From contig CAIIXF020000008.1 of assembly GCA_903813345.2 (NCBI GenBank), positions 18,214,822 to 18,278,821 of the forward strand: a DNA stretch of 64,000 nt. The letters run 5' to 3'. This DNA comes from Owenia fusiformis. Its lineage: Eukaryota; Annelida; Polychaeta; Sabellida; Oweniidae. Each line of letters begins with the position of its first letter. Position 1 is the first letter of the stretch. Made by a program: the position numbers and the translations under genes. Under the pieces are notes generated by a model. That model was given only the letters and a program-made list of their open reading frames with translations, did not search any database and was not told the origin of the DNA. Shown here one piece after another: positions 48,209-59,326 of the stretch.

Positions 48209-51200
48209 ATGGAGGATCATAACCCAATCGACCAATATGAGAGACACCCAGATGATAAAGATAGTCATATCACCATCCCAAAACGACGCGTCATCATTGA
48301 ACCAGTTATCTGCATGTACTTCATTGCGATGTCACCTATCTTCATTGTTGGGAAACAATACATTTACTCGAGAGTTGCAGAAGATCATGGGTTCAAGTTT
48401 GATTCAAGAGGCGAAACATCAGATTGTGCAGTCAACCATAGCAGTCCCGAGTACCAGAAAGAAAAAGCTGTACAAGAAGTCACTTCTCATTGGCTGTTGA
48501 TCCTAGAGGTAGCGATTACAGTGCCATCTATCTTCTCGACTGTTATCATAGGAGCATACAGTGATAAGGCTGGGAGGAAGATTGCATTTATAGCCCCTAT
48601 CATCGGGTGTTTCCTCCGTGCAATCACATATATGGTCGTTGTCTATTTTAAATTACCTCTCCATTGGCTTATACTCTCCAGTGTATTCGAGGGTTTAGCA
48701 GGAAGTACTGGTTCGGCTATTTTATCATGTTATGCATATGCTTGTGATGTATCAACTGTGGAAAATCGATCATTCCGGATAACCATGATGGAAATTTCCA
48801 TTGGGATAGGGAATGCAATCGCTGTAGGTTCAACTGGACCTTTGATTAAAGCAACAGGCTACGTGGTTCCCTACGTCATCATAACAGGTGTCCACTTGGT
48901 AAATCTTACATACGCTTACTTTTTTGTACCAGAGACCGTCAAAAAACAGCCGGACGCTAAATTTTTCACACTTAACCACTTCAAAGTTACATTTAAGCTA
49001 TACGTCAAAGACAATGGCACAAAACGACGATGGAAATTGATAATACTGTTAGTTGTCTTCTTTTTCTGTGAGATGGTAATTGCAGGCTCTACGGGGACAC
49101 AAGCTTTGAAGCTTCTAAAGTCGCCACTTTGTTTCAACTCGGTGCTGTTCGGGCTGTACCGGGCAGCTCATGTTCTAAGTATGCAGACGGGTACAATGAT
49201 AGCAGTGAAGTTATTCCAAAAGAGAGTCTCTGATGTATGGTTTGCCTTCTTCGGCTGCTTTGGGGGAATGGCCACTAATATCTTCTTTGGATTTGCTAAT
49301 ACGAGATTATTGATATTTATGGGTTAGTACATATGAAAAGTGAAGGATACGAAATAGGTTTTACAGCCAAAATAGGTATTTTGTTGTATCCCCATTTTGT
49401 GCTTCATAATGATTGGTATAACTAGTAGTTGGTCGTCTTGTTGTTCTGTTTTCTTACTAGTATGTTTTCTTTTATGGTATACCAAACATGTTATTTTATT
49501 TCTCTATTGTGTCTTCAGTTGCGATTGTTGCCTTCACGGGAAACATGGTGCTTCCAATGGTGCGATCGATGATGTCTAAGCTTGTCCAACCATTAGAACA
49601 AGGTACAGTTCGTAGTAAATATATAGATGTTATTTTATTGGAGGAATGGAATATACATTTTATTTCAAGTAAAAAATTAATCGAGGGATCTGATACAGAA
49701 TTTGGGCTGATACGGATACTTTTAATACAAATTATATGTTCCCTCTTGGGAAAACATGGGAAAACTTTTTTATCAATATTACTGTATAAATAGTGATCAC
49801 ATATGATGTATTCTGTTTAGTTTATATCTGCACGCGCAACTAATGTAAGATCAAAAATATATATCGTTGTTTCTATATAAGGTTAGTCTCAAGATTGGAC
49901 TATTGAAAAGATTTCTTGTTGCAGTTATTTCAAATGTTTCGATAGCAATACAATTTCTTATTTAGATAATAGGAAAATGGAGATTTGTACATTATGCTAC
50001 ATGTTTAAAATACAGGGTGGTCCAAAAAATGGGACACTCGTATTTCAAAAATAAATATTGATTGAAAACATGTCATATTATATAATTATATACCAGTGGA
50101 TGGGGAAATTACTCAGTTCTAATTGAGTATATCATAAGTTCAAATATAGTATAATGCCTGTCAACCAGCTTCCATAATATAAGATATAAATGGCTTCATT
50201 TTCGTTTCAAAACGGGTTTTCCAAAACTTGCAAAAACCAAGTTTTTTTTCAACTTGATTTACATAAACAGACACTCAATATGTCCATCATTTTGATCAAT
50301 TATAGCCCTTCTTTTTGTTTTAAACTGGTCAATAGCATAATTAGCATGCTGTTGAGACAATCAATTCCACTTCCCAACAATTCTATCCTTAATAAGGGAC
50401 CGAGTATGTGTAATGGGTTAATGGTAAGCCAATTCTATTCGTTTTCCCAACACATGATAGTTTCAGACGTTGACATCGAATGATCCAATTATGTTGTTTT
50501 TTGACACCCATGAAATGAGCTCATTTTCGAGTCATTATATTCTCCAACAAGAGCTCCAGCAAGCAAATATTTAAAAGAAAATGTGCTTAGAATCATCCCC
50601 TTAATCACTGCCTCCCTCAGATCACCCGAGTCTGTGACTACCACGCATGGTGAGACTGAGAACTAACAGATTTGGTATACCGTAACTCCTTTACATCTAG
50701 ATCTATAGTCCCTCAAGGACAGAATTATTGAGAAGTGAAATTCATTATCTCAACAGCATATCAATGAGCGCTTTTCACAATTTATGTCAAAATTGAAGGT
50801 TACAATTGATCGAAATGGTGGACAGATTGAGTAGTTATGTAAATCAAATTGATAAAAAACTTGATTTTTGCAAGTTTTGGAATACCCGCTTTGAAACGAA
50901 AATGACGTCATTTATATTATGGATGATTGTTGACAGACATCATAATAAATTTGAACTTAAGATATACCAAATTAAAGATAAGTAAATTCCCTATCCACTG
51001 GTTTATAATATGACATGTTTCCATGAAGAAAATCAATATTATTTTTCGAAATACGAGTGTTCCATTTTTTGGACCACCCTGTACGTGCATGTATATGATA
51101 ATATATGAACCGTTACAGAAAATGGGGTAGAGTTTGCAATCGTAGGGAGGGATGAACAGTGATATCGAGAGGAGGCAACACACCTTATTTTACTAATCAT

Positions 51201-51769
51201 TCATTTAATTATTGTTATATAGGGTCACTGTTTGCCAGTCAGGCCTCAATACGTGCCTTGTGTGTACTGACGAGTCAGTTTATGTTCACAGCGACATATG
51301 CTGCCACCTTAGGAATATGGAGCGGTACCGCATTCATGTTAATGGCTGGTAACAACCTCATTGCACTCGTAGTTATAATGTAAGTGGGCTCATTTTGAAT
51401 TGAAAGTGAGTCAGTTTGTTGATTTTCAGTTCACCATTTTAATTATCTCTGACCAAATTTTGTATTGTGTATAAGATAAAGCAGCAACAATATTTGGGCA
51501 TGGCCTTTCTTTAAATTGGCACTGCATTTGTTTCTCACAAAATTTTCATTATCGTTCTAATGCTTGTTGTAATGATTTCTGATAGATGGCGTTTGACATG
51601 TATATCTTTTTGAGGAAATATCATTGGCATTTTAAAAAAAATCACCCTGTTATCATTGAATGCATATTAATTATATTTTTGTTTCAGATTATACATGGTA
51701 TTAATTAAACGAGAGATGAAGAAAGAAACCAAAGATCCCAGTCAGATTCTTTTGAAGTACAATCAGTAG
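48209..51769 (+). CDS. SLC46-family solute transporter, copy D
   Basis: Exons 48209-49322, 49519-49602, 51223-51379 and 51688-51769 (phases 1, 1, 2), 478 residues. The same landmarks as copy C are present: IIEPVICMYF, GAYSDKAGRK, CDVSTVENRSFRITMMEIS, KVTFKLYVKDNGTKRRWKL. The N-terminus lacks six codons found in copy C, and the C-terminus reads MKKETKDPSQILLKYNQ because the last exon diverges after a shared KRE. Intron 3 holds a complete 1.07-kb foldback element. The transporter is followed, tail to tail, by the globin gene; AATAAA at 51962 is a likely poly(A) signal. All splice sites and the frame look intact, so both C and D should be functional. Confidence 0.9.
50013..51081. mobile_element. 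Foldback-type element with CAGGGTGGTCC ends, complete copy
   Basis: Terminal repeats begin CAGGGTGGTCCAAAAAATGG then ACACTCGTATTTC on both ends, flanked by TA (50011-50012 and 51082-51083). The arms extend several hundred bases inward (for example the words around CATAAACAGACACTC and CTGCTGAGACAAT-like sequence are mirrored). There is no transposase frame. It was inserted before the SLC46 duplication, because copy C holds its remnant at the same place. Confidence 0.85.
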
Positions 51770-51961
51770 CTCAATTAATATTCCTTGAGCCTATGATTCT
51801 TCTTACACACAATCTGGCCAACATCTGTGAAAGAAACAGACAAATACGCTTCAATTATTTGAAAATATACAAAAACCATACAAAAAACATCAAACTATCG
51901 TAGCCTATATGACATTTGTTTTTATTATGTAAATAACTGAATACCGTATATGTACATTTAT

Positions 51962-51967
51962 AATAAA
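51962..51967 (+). terminator. Poly(A) signal AATAAA of SLC46 copy D
   Basis: It lies about 190 bases after the stop codon, in TATAATAAAGAGC. The matching place in copy C reads AATAAG, so that copy may use another signal. Confidence 0.55.
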
Positions 51968-52003
51968 GAGCACACTAAGACCTATATACATTATGTACAA
52001 TTA

Positions 52004-52009
52004 TTTATT
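52004..52009 (-). terminator. Poly(A) signal AATAAA (complement) of the globin gene
   Basis: TTTATT on the plus strand, 150 bases past the globin stop codon. It lies only about 40 bases from the plus-strand signal of SLC46 copy D, so the two transcripts converge. Confidence 0.5.
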
Positions 52010-52158
52010 TACCCAATATAGGGCAATCTAAGATAATAGCATATTAAATCAACGATCTTAATCAAAGCTCCACAGTAGCTATTTTAAACGTTCAATTGAT
52101 CAATAGCCTTGATAGAGTCAGATAAAGTGTCCATTTTTCTTAGTGAATTTAATTCAGT

Positions 52159-53560
52159 TTAGAAATTGGACTTGAGTCCCTCTGAGATGCGATTATAGCA
52201 GTTGTCCCATGCAATAGCGTTAAAACCAGAGATGACAGATTCAAGAGTCTCTCCAAGCGGCTCCTTGAATAGCTGTGGAGTAAAATAAGAACATATTTAA
52301 GGTCATATTTCAAATCATTGTTCATGTGTGTCACATTTGTGCATTCGCTAAGTTTACAGATCGGCCGATAATCGCCCGGTGCCAGTTCGGTTCCTAAACT
52401 TACCGGCCGATTTTGGACAAAAAACTCATCTAAAGGATGTATTCGACGATATTACACCTGCTCCGAGGTCGATATTCCGATTCGAACATGAAAACTGACC
52501 AAAATGTTCGAATGTTCATTATGGTCCGCCATTACTACGACCCGCCGTTATGGCGTCACACATTATACGTATTACCAGGGGTATTGTTCGCGAATATACC
52601 CCGGGTGAAATGTTAACTTTGTTCACAGTTTATAGAAGCCGTGAATACAGTCATGTTCGAATCAGGAATAAGCCCACAAATCGGGGCTATCATGAATTTT
52701 TAAACGCACATACCCCTTTCCCACAAATTAAAATACGATTTTGCACCACTCGTACTTACATCAAAGTAGTTTGGATCAAATCCATCGGCAATGCGTGCCA
52801 CGTGCTGGGAGCTAAGATGACCTACGACTTGGTTAAATAGCTTTGTGTCTTCAAGGTTGTTAATGCAGAGGTCAAAGCCGTTCATGATTCTAACGGTGTG
52901 GGCCACCCACTCAGGGTGATTGAAGTCATCTCCGCGTACGTTTTTAAACAGAGCCCTGGCTTCTGGGTTTTTGGCGAAAAATCTGGAAAGGCGAACAGAA
53001 TACAGACTTCGCAACTTTTTTATAAGAGAGCCCATTATTGAATCCCGGGTATTGAATTACACCCTGTTGATCGCCGAAAATGAAAACGATAGCCTACATT
53101 TGATTTTTATCGCGTTTGTAGAATGAACGAAAAAACTTAAAACTCAAAAAGACAATCTTCAAAAGAATATAAAATGAAATTGTATAATTTTTTTCATAAA
53201 TTATATTTTAAACTACATCTCTGTGATAAATACTCTCATATTAAGATCAATCTCATTATAACTCCTGTCTATCCCAAAGATAATAAAAATGGTGTGTTTC
53301 GTGAATTTCCGGATAACTCCGGTAACCTTCCTCTGGTAATCGTCAAACATGAAAGTACAGGTTGTGATTTTCATTTACATTCAAACTTACCTAGTAAATA
53401 CATCGGTGGCGATTTTTACTCTGCCCCCTCCGTTAGTTGCTGTCCAGAGATCATGCCATTGGCTTGACACAGATTGTTTGTCCTCCGCAGAGCAGCATTC
53501 TTTACTATACCCCACTGCTACGATAGCCATAAAGGCAAAGGCAATAAAAAGTTTCACCAT
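52159..53560 (-). CDS. Secreted annelid-type extracellular globin (B2-like)
   Basis: Three exons: 53391-53560, 52760-52982 and 52159-52272, with introns of phase 2 and 0 at the B12.2 and G7.0 positions standard for globins; 168 residues. A signal peptide (MVKLFIAFAFMAIVAVGYS) is followed by KECCSAED, with the N-terminal cysteine that pairs with the H-helix cysteine C156 (AWDNCY). Globin landmarks: W35 and W39, CD1 Phe (ALFKNV), distal His H85 (EWVAHTVRIMNG), proximal His H117 (HLSSQHVAR). C96 lies 11 residues after the distal His, the place of the free cysteine tied to sulfide binding in B2-type chains of siboglinids and other annelids. It would be an oxygen-carrying chain of the giant extracellular hemoglobin in blood or coelomic fluid. 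A start at an upstream in-frame ATG (adding MIPSTAPT) is possible but would bury the signal peptide. Confidence 0.93.
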
Positions 53561-55987
53561 TGTTGGAGCTGTGCTGGGAATCATAACAGAATATAAGTTG
53601 GAGACTGGGAAGTATAATCGACCTGTTTTCATCTATCATACAAATTAATGCTCTATTTTTGAGCAACACAATTGGTTTTCATTTGATTTATAATAAATAA
53701 ATTGAATTAATGAAAAGATTTACAAACTCGTTATGACTTTGCCAATCTTCTGTTTACTTAATTTCAAATTATAAATGAAAAGGGTTTGCAAAATATTTTT
53801 GAGACAGAAATGTACTTTGTATGTATGATCGCAGCCTTGCCAAAGTCAGTATTTTTTACTTATCTGATCTTGAATAATTTTAGAAATCGAATTGACTTGG
53901 GCAAGGCTAATATGATCGCGAACACTGTAATTACGGTGAAGACTTCCTTTGCCAAAATCATTTCGGAAAAAGAGCGGTAAATGATACTTTAACATCACAA
54001 AAGAAAATTGTAAAAAACAGATACAACACCAAAATAAGGCGTTAATTATAAATAAGTACCTTTCAATAAATAAAAATCTTCGTTACGACTTTTTAGTACT
54101 TTCTGTCATTATGATTTATGTAAATTAGACGAAACCACTCTATTAATTATTCAGAATAATGCCTACCTGCAGTTTGAAACGTTCCACGTTTGTGAATGAC
54201 AAAATGGCGTTGCAGACACCTTTTAAACTGACCATACACTATTAATCAGTCTACGGCCATGGACACTCAGAGTCAAAGATCGACGACCAGTAGACAAGGT
54301 CGTTGTCATATCATAGCATTCTTTTACTTTTGCCTTTTATCAATTAAAACAGAGTAGTTGACCTAGAACAATTAATCAACTTCTCTTAATCTGATCACGT
54401 AGACAAACATTATATTGTGTCACGTATAAAATCATCGTTTCATGTCGCGTTCACAAACATTGTTTTGTATCACGTACACAAACGTTACTTCGTGTCACGT
54501 ACACAAACATTGTTTCCTGTCACGTACACAATCTGTACTTTATGTCTTGTATAGATTAATACGCGTTGCGTCACGTACAGAAACGTTACTTTGTATCACG
54601 TATACTCGTATAAGCAGAGGACAAAGACTCTTGCCCAGAGTATCCTCTAGTCTTTCCCTACCCAATGTACTAATATTTATATGAATCTTCTTTGTAAAGT
54701 GTCCCTGGGCCCTAGAAAGAACCTGTTTTGGGCTGAATTGATATAATACTATAGTCTAACACTGATTATCGATTACTGATTACACTGAGATATCGAACAA
54801 GCAGGGAAGCTCGATGTTGTCTTCCTTCAAGCCATTGTAACACCCCTCCCCCGTCTCCAAAACATAACACACCCCCGGGAGTTGAATAAGATGGGTTGGG
54901 TGTCCAGAAACTTGACATGAGACTACTGGTCTACTCAAGGCACCTTTAACCCATTAAAATGTCCGTGATCCGAAATATTGTCAGCCACCCATGTCAATGT
55001 TCATTATTTTAACCTCACTTTGCCTAATAAACCACTATGTGCTGTTTCAATCCAAATGTGCTGCTTTAACCTCAATTTAATGTCTAGCTACTAGCCCCAG
55101 TAACCCCCCTCTCACATCTTGTCTACATTGGTATGAAAACTTCTCACATAGGGTTGGGAGGTGTGTAGGGTGGGCGCACAACGGCTTGTAGCTAGACAAC
55201 CTCAATGTACTCGTTCAACCTTTAACCTCAACATGTTGTCTTTAACCTCAGCATGCTAGGATCTTATGATTTTACAAAAGTCCGATTTTCGATGAACATG
55301 TTAATGTGGTGGTGCATTTCCCGAACCCAATTACCCACATATTTTTCTTCAAATTTTGTGTAACAATTTTTGGTCTTTAAGATTTTATCAGTTTGTACGA
55401 GTTTGAACTCTACCGATCGTCAGTACGTGCTGTTTATATTTTATCTAACCTTGGATTATCTAGACCCGTTTAAGATAGCCACTGGTCACTTATATACATA
55501 TTCCTTTTTGATAACACTCAAAAAGCAATTTAATATGATTGATTACAGTTATACTCGTACAAAGCTTAAATTCACTGCTTTGTATTTTAACATTACGAAA
55601 ATACATCCCATTGATAAAAGAACTGACAAAATTGTCAGGATACAATATCTATAAATTAACAGCAGAATCAAATCTATTAGACTATATTTTATGACTCTGG
55701 AATGTGGAAAACCCATACCACACTATAAATAGCGCAGCAACATTTCAACCAATATTCAAGGAGGTGCATAATGTCTTGCTTTTTTTAAAATACCATTTGC
55801 TGAAAAAACTTTCGGCTTTCGGGTCGAAAAATGTCTTTCATCATGCACAAGGGGTCAAAAAACGTAAATATTTTCACTTTTATACACTTTATAAGATGCA
55901 GATTTTTAATCTAAGTAAACATACTTTAATTAGATTATCATAATCTAAAAATTTATTATAAGTTCACTGTAAATGTCGTTGTCTAAT
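53561..55987. other. Intergenic region upstream of the globin gene
   Basis: Contains the globin promoter by position. A hairpin-like pair (GATCGCAGCCTTGCC near 53828 and GGCAAGGCTAATATGATCGCG near 53900) may be a MITE. A short tandem repeat lies at 54395-54605. No gene was recognised. Confidence 0.5.
54395..54605. repeat. ~26-bp tandem repeat around TCACGTACACAAACATTG
   Basis: About seven diverged copies of TCACGTACACAAACATTGTT or TCACGTACACAAACGTTACT. Each contains the palindromic hexamer-like word CACGTA. Possibly a simple minisatellite; no function is implied by sequence alone. Confidence 0.85.
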
Positions 55988-56002
55988 ACGTGTAATTACA
56001 TA

Positions 56003-56829
56003 TGAATGAAAATGTAACTCTCAATAATTCTCCATTATTTTTTGAAAACTGGATTGAAAAGGGCATTACATATATTTCAGATGTTGTCCAGGATAGGGAA
56101 ATGTTAGCATATGATAACATTTGTCCAGAAAATAGGGAGAAATGGCCAAACAATTCTTCAATATAATGCACTTAAAGCATGTTTAACACAAGATCTCCTT
56201 ATCAAATATGAAATGGAAACACCTTGTACAAAATTATTTCTTAAAGGCATTGAGAGCCATCTTTTAAACACAAGAATTGTGAGAACAAAAATTGTTTTAG
56301 AGAGAAAATGTGACATAAAATTTAATGGTGAGATTCTAAACGATAAAGTCTGGTCTCAATTTTTTGAATGTACAACCGATACTACCATTTTGGTAATTCA
56401 ATGGAAAATTTTACATGGTATTTACCCTCAAAATATTTATTTGAAGAAATGTAACATTGAAAACTCTGACATCTGTAATTTTTGTAACGCACATGTAAAA
56501 GATGACATTGACCACTTCTTTATCAATTGTGACTGTATTAAATCAATTTGGGATGATGTAAATGTTACAAATGATCAAAAAATTGGAAATGCAATTGTTA
56601 AAAAAGAAGATTTACTTAAAACATTGGTAATTAAAAAAGCTATACATGATTTAAAAAAAGGGTCAATACAGCTAGTAATGTAAAAGCTATTTTTGATAAT
56701 GAAATAATGATCAGAAAGATGTAATGTAACTTGAAATTTCTATAATTGTATTTTATCTTATTGTATGCATGTAATGTAAAATATGTTTATTAATAAAGTT
56801 TGATTTTATGAACAAAAAAACAAAAAAAA
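56003..56829 (+). mobile_element. 5'-truncated LINE (non-LTR retrotransposon) copy
   Basis: The sequence is flanked by a 15-bp target duplication, ACGTGTAATTACATA (55988-56002 and 56830-56844), and ends in an A-rich tail (from 56813) after a poly(A) signal at 56792-56797. It encodes only the C-terminus of the polyprotein: first PLFFENWIEKGITYISDVV (from 56035), then, after a frameshift between about 56110 and 56165, a 190-codon frame (56111-56683) with WKILHGIYPQNIYLKKC and the zinc-knuckle-like CNFCNAHVKDDIDHFFINC, the zf-RVT-type domain of plant- and animal-type LINEs. No reverse transcriptase remains, so the copy is dead on arrival. Confidence 0.9.
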
Positions 56830-56872
56830 ACGTGTAATTACATAAGTGTGCTTTTTAGATTTTGTTTCAATT

Positions 56873-57192
56873 TTCAAATACGGGCAGAGTAGGTTCAACA
56901 AAACGTTGCGAACTATTAACGTCGACCATGCTAGTAAAGATTGGGGGCTAATGAAGACGGTAGGGGTCCACTAATATTTGTTTTATTAAAAGAAATAAAG
57001 ATATAACCATAATTAAATCTTAAATATTCAAAAGATCACATTTCAATCTACACTATGTAAAAAATCAAAATTGTTGGCGACATTGAAAAAGTCGAAATAA
57101 TTAAGCCGATAGACTTCATGCTCCAAACCGTGAATGGTCCTTTTCAAATACGAGCAGAGCAGATTCAACAAAACTTTGCGAACTATCAACTT
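56873..57192. repeat. Two ~50-bp direct repeats about 270 bp apart
   Basis: TTTTCAAATACGGGCAGAG and TTCAACAAAACGTTGCGAAC at 56873-56920 reappear with a few changes at 57143-57190. Confidence 0.75.
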
Positions 57193-58315
57193 AATTAGGT
57201 AATTCATGATTGTAATCGTGTTCGTTTTTCACCATTTAAAACACTATCTTACCAGATTTTATTTTATATTATCTCAAGGGCTCAAATATTGTTGTTATTT
57301 TATAAATCCCAAAGCAGTGCCAAATGTGTAAAATTTATATCTCATTAAATACAGTGGTTTCGGAATGTTCATACGTATATTCCAAGGGCATGGCGTAATT
57401 ATCTATAGGAGTTATTTGCAATCGAACGTCTTTCAATTCTTCTTCAACGTTACTGCCGCTGGCTATCACCACATTTTCTGATGACTATATCTTCTTTGGC
57501 ATTACTACTGGCTACCGTCACATTTTTTGGTGGCAATTATAACGATGTTTCTCAAAGATTCATATATCCCCCTGGTCTTAGTGGTTGCTTTATAAGCAAC
57601 TGAGCAATATCTAACTGTGGTCAAAATTATTTTTGCTGAAGCCGCAATAAAATTGGAAGCAACATGTAGAGTTGATCTCCAAATGTATTACTACATGTAA
57701 CAATCTCAAATATATAGTTTAAAAATGGAATCAGAGACATGTAAAACGTTTTTAAAAATATTTTGTGTATTGAGATATGGCTGCTATACTCTTATCAAAA
57801 TTAAAATAAGACATGTATATAGGTACGAGTGTCAAATAACCAAAACGTTCCGTACCCTTGTTAAAGCTAAAACGTTAATAGACAGTACTTAGTATGATAT
57901 ATCATTTGAAAGATCATACGAAGTTGCTAGAAAACACCAACTCTTAAGTATGTTGGATGATATTTACTTATATTTTTATGATGTCCTTTATATATAGTGT
58001 GATCTTAATTCTCCAGTAGCTTTTATTGCATCAAAATGAAGAGGAAATGATCTCATCAAAACGTCAAAAGTTTATCTTTTTCGCATCCCACTTCTTACAA
58101 AAAGTAGTTGTACTATTTTTGTATTGAACTGTAGAGCAGTGTACACTATGCTTTAAAACGTAGTATCTGCAGAATCAGAATGTAAATAAAACTTGCTTAC
58201 TCAAAAACCTGGATACATGCATGTTAACAAAGGCCTAATCTTATTTGGTTTTGTATTTTTAATTTTTGTTCTGACAGATGGCGAAATGAACTGTTTTACA
58301 TCATGTGTGTATTTA

Positions 58316-58499
58316 AGCTTGTATTCGTGAATACAACTTCTGACTGTCGGCTACCGGATTAACCTGCTATTGTATGACCGACTCATTTAAATATGAATGA
58401 AATAGTGACAAATTCTATTTATGTTTAAAAGCGCTGACCATAAAATAGTAGTTTCATCCAGCAGCCAACAGTCGAAAGTTGCATTCGCGAATGCAAGCT
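58316..58499. mobile_element. 184-bp MITE with TA target duplication
   Basis: AGCTTGTATTCGTGAATACA and ACTTCTGACTGTCGGCT on the left are mirrored by AGCCAACAGTCGAAAGTTGC and ATTCGCGAATGCAAGCT on the right. TA flanks both ends (58314-58315, 58500-58501). Confidence 0.8.
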
Positions 58500-58508
58500 T
58501 AGTCTGTA

Positions 58509-58870
58509 AATATCACCTTTGCAGACAGATCCCCTAAAATTGCATTCGTATGATGTGAGACACGACATTCACCGGGAAAGTAAAAATTCGATATGTGATG
58601 TATATTTCTTGGTTTTTCAAAGTTTTATATTTACATAGTAAGTTCGATCACCTCCATCACTTTTCGAATGAGTTTCCTTGAAATATCAAGACATCATGCT
58701 ATTCTCATACTTATAGAACTCAATGTAACTGTCCTTGACCATTTATCAAGCAGTAAAAAATTAATTTGCTTCGTGGGTGACAAAATGTTTCTACTTTTCT
58801 GGTGAATGTCGAGTCTCGCATCATACGAATGTAATTTTAGGCGATTTGTCTGCATGGGGTGAAATATGTA
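58509..58870. mobile_element. ~360-bp hairpin element
   Basis: Inverted arms of about 80 bp: GCAGACAGATCCCCTAAAAT with GCATTCGTATGATGTGAGAC on the left, mirrored by CTCGCATCATACGAATGTAA and TTTTAGGCGATTTGTCTGC on the right. Ends are approximate. Unlike the neighbour at 58316, it has no clear target duplication. Confidence 0.75.
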
Positions 58871-59219
58871 GCCTAGCCATAATTAAGCATATATAGAGAG
58901 AAGTTAGTGGCAGTAGTTTGGTTGAATATTTAGCCATATCTAGGCACTCGCAGCACTTATAACACAGGACGTGGCTTTTGTGTCTTGAGGTAGGCCAAAT
59001 ATATCAGTCATATCATTACCGTGGAAACACAGGATGACTGCAAAGATGATTTTATAACCATTTTTAAGTACAAGAAGGAGTAAGGACATTGCTTACAACC
59101 TTTCTGGCAATGCTTGTATGGTTTTTGTCTTTACCTAAATTGCCAAGGCATTTATAGGGCAACCTCTGGCGTATGGAATTTATTTTGTATCAAAATTGGA
59201 CATTACATGATCTATGGGA

Positions 59220-59326
59220 AAAATCGAACTATATGATGCGATACTCGAATTATATGATTCGAAACTAGCATCATACTATGCGAAATACGCATCATTATAT
59301 GCGAAACTCGCATCATCGTATGCCAT
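59220..59326. repeat. Short tandem palindromic repeats
   Basis: Five or so units of about 21 bp built on TATATGCGAAACTCGCATCA. Each unit pairs GATGCG with CGCATC, so the array can fold into a ladder of hairpins. Confidence 0.75.

Larger units (their letters stand above)
47841..52430 (+). repeat. Tandem duplication unit 2 (SLC46 copy D plus globin exon 3)
   Basis: Partner of 42677-46914. Because the complete globin gene continues beyond this unit, unit 2 keeps the ancestral right-hand neighbour and unit 1 is the derived side. Confidence 0.9.
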
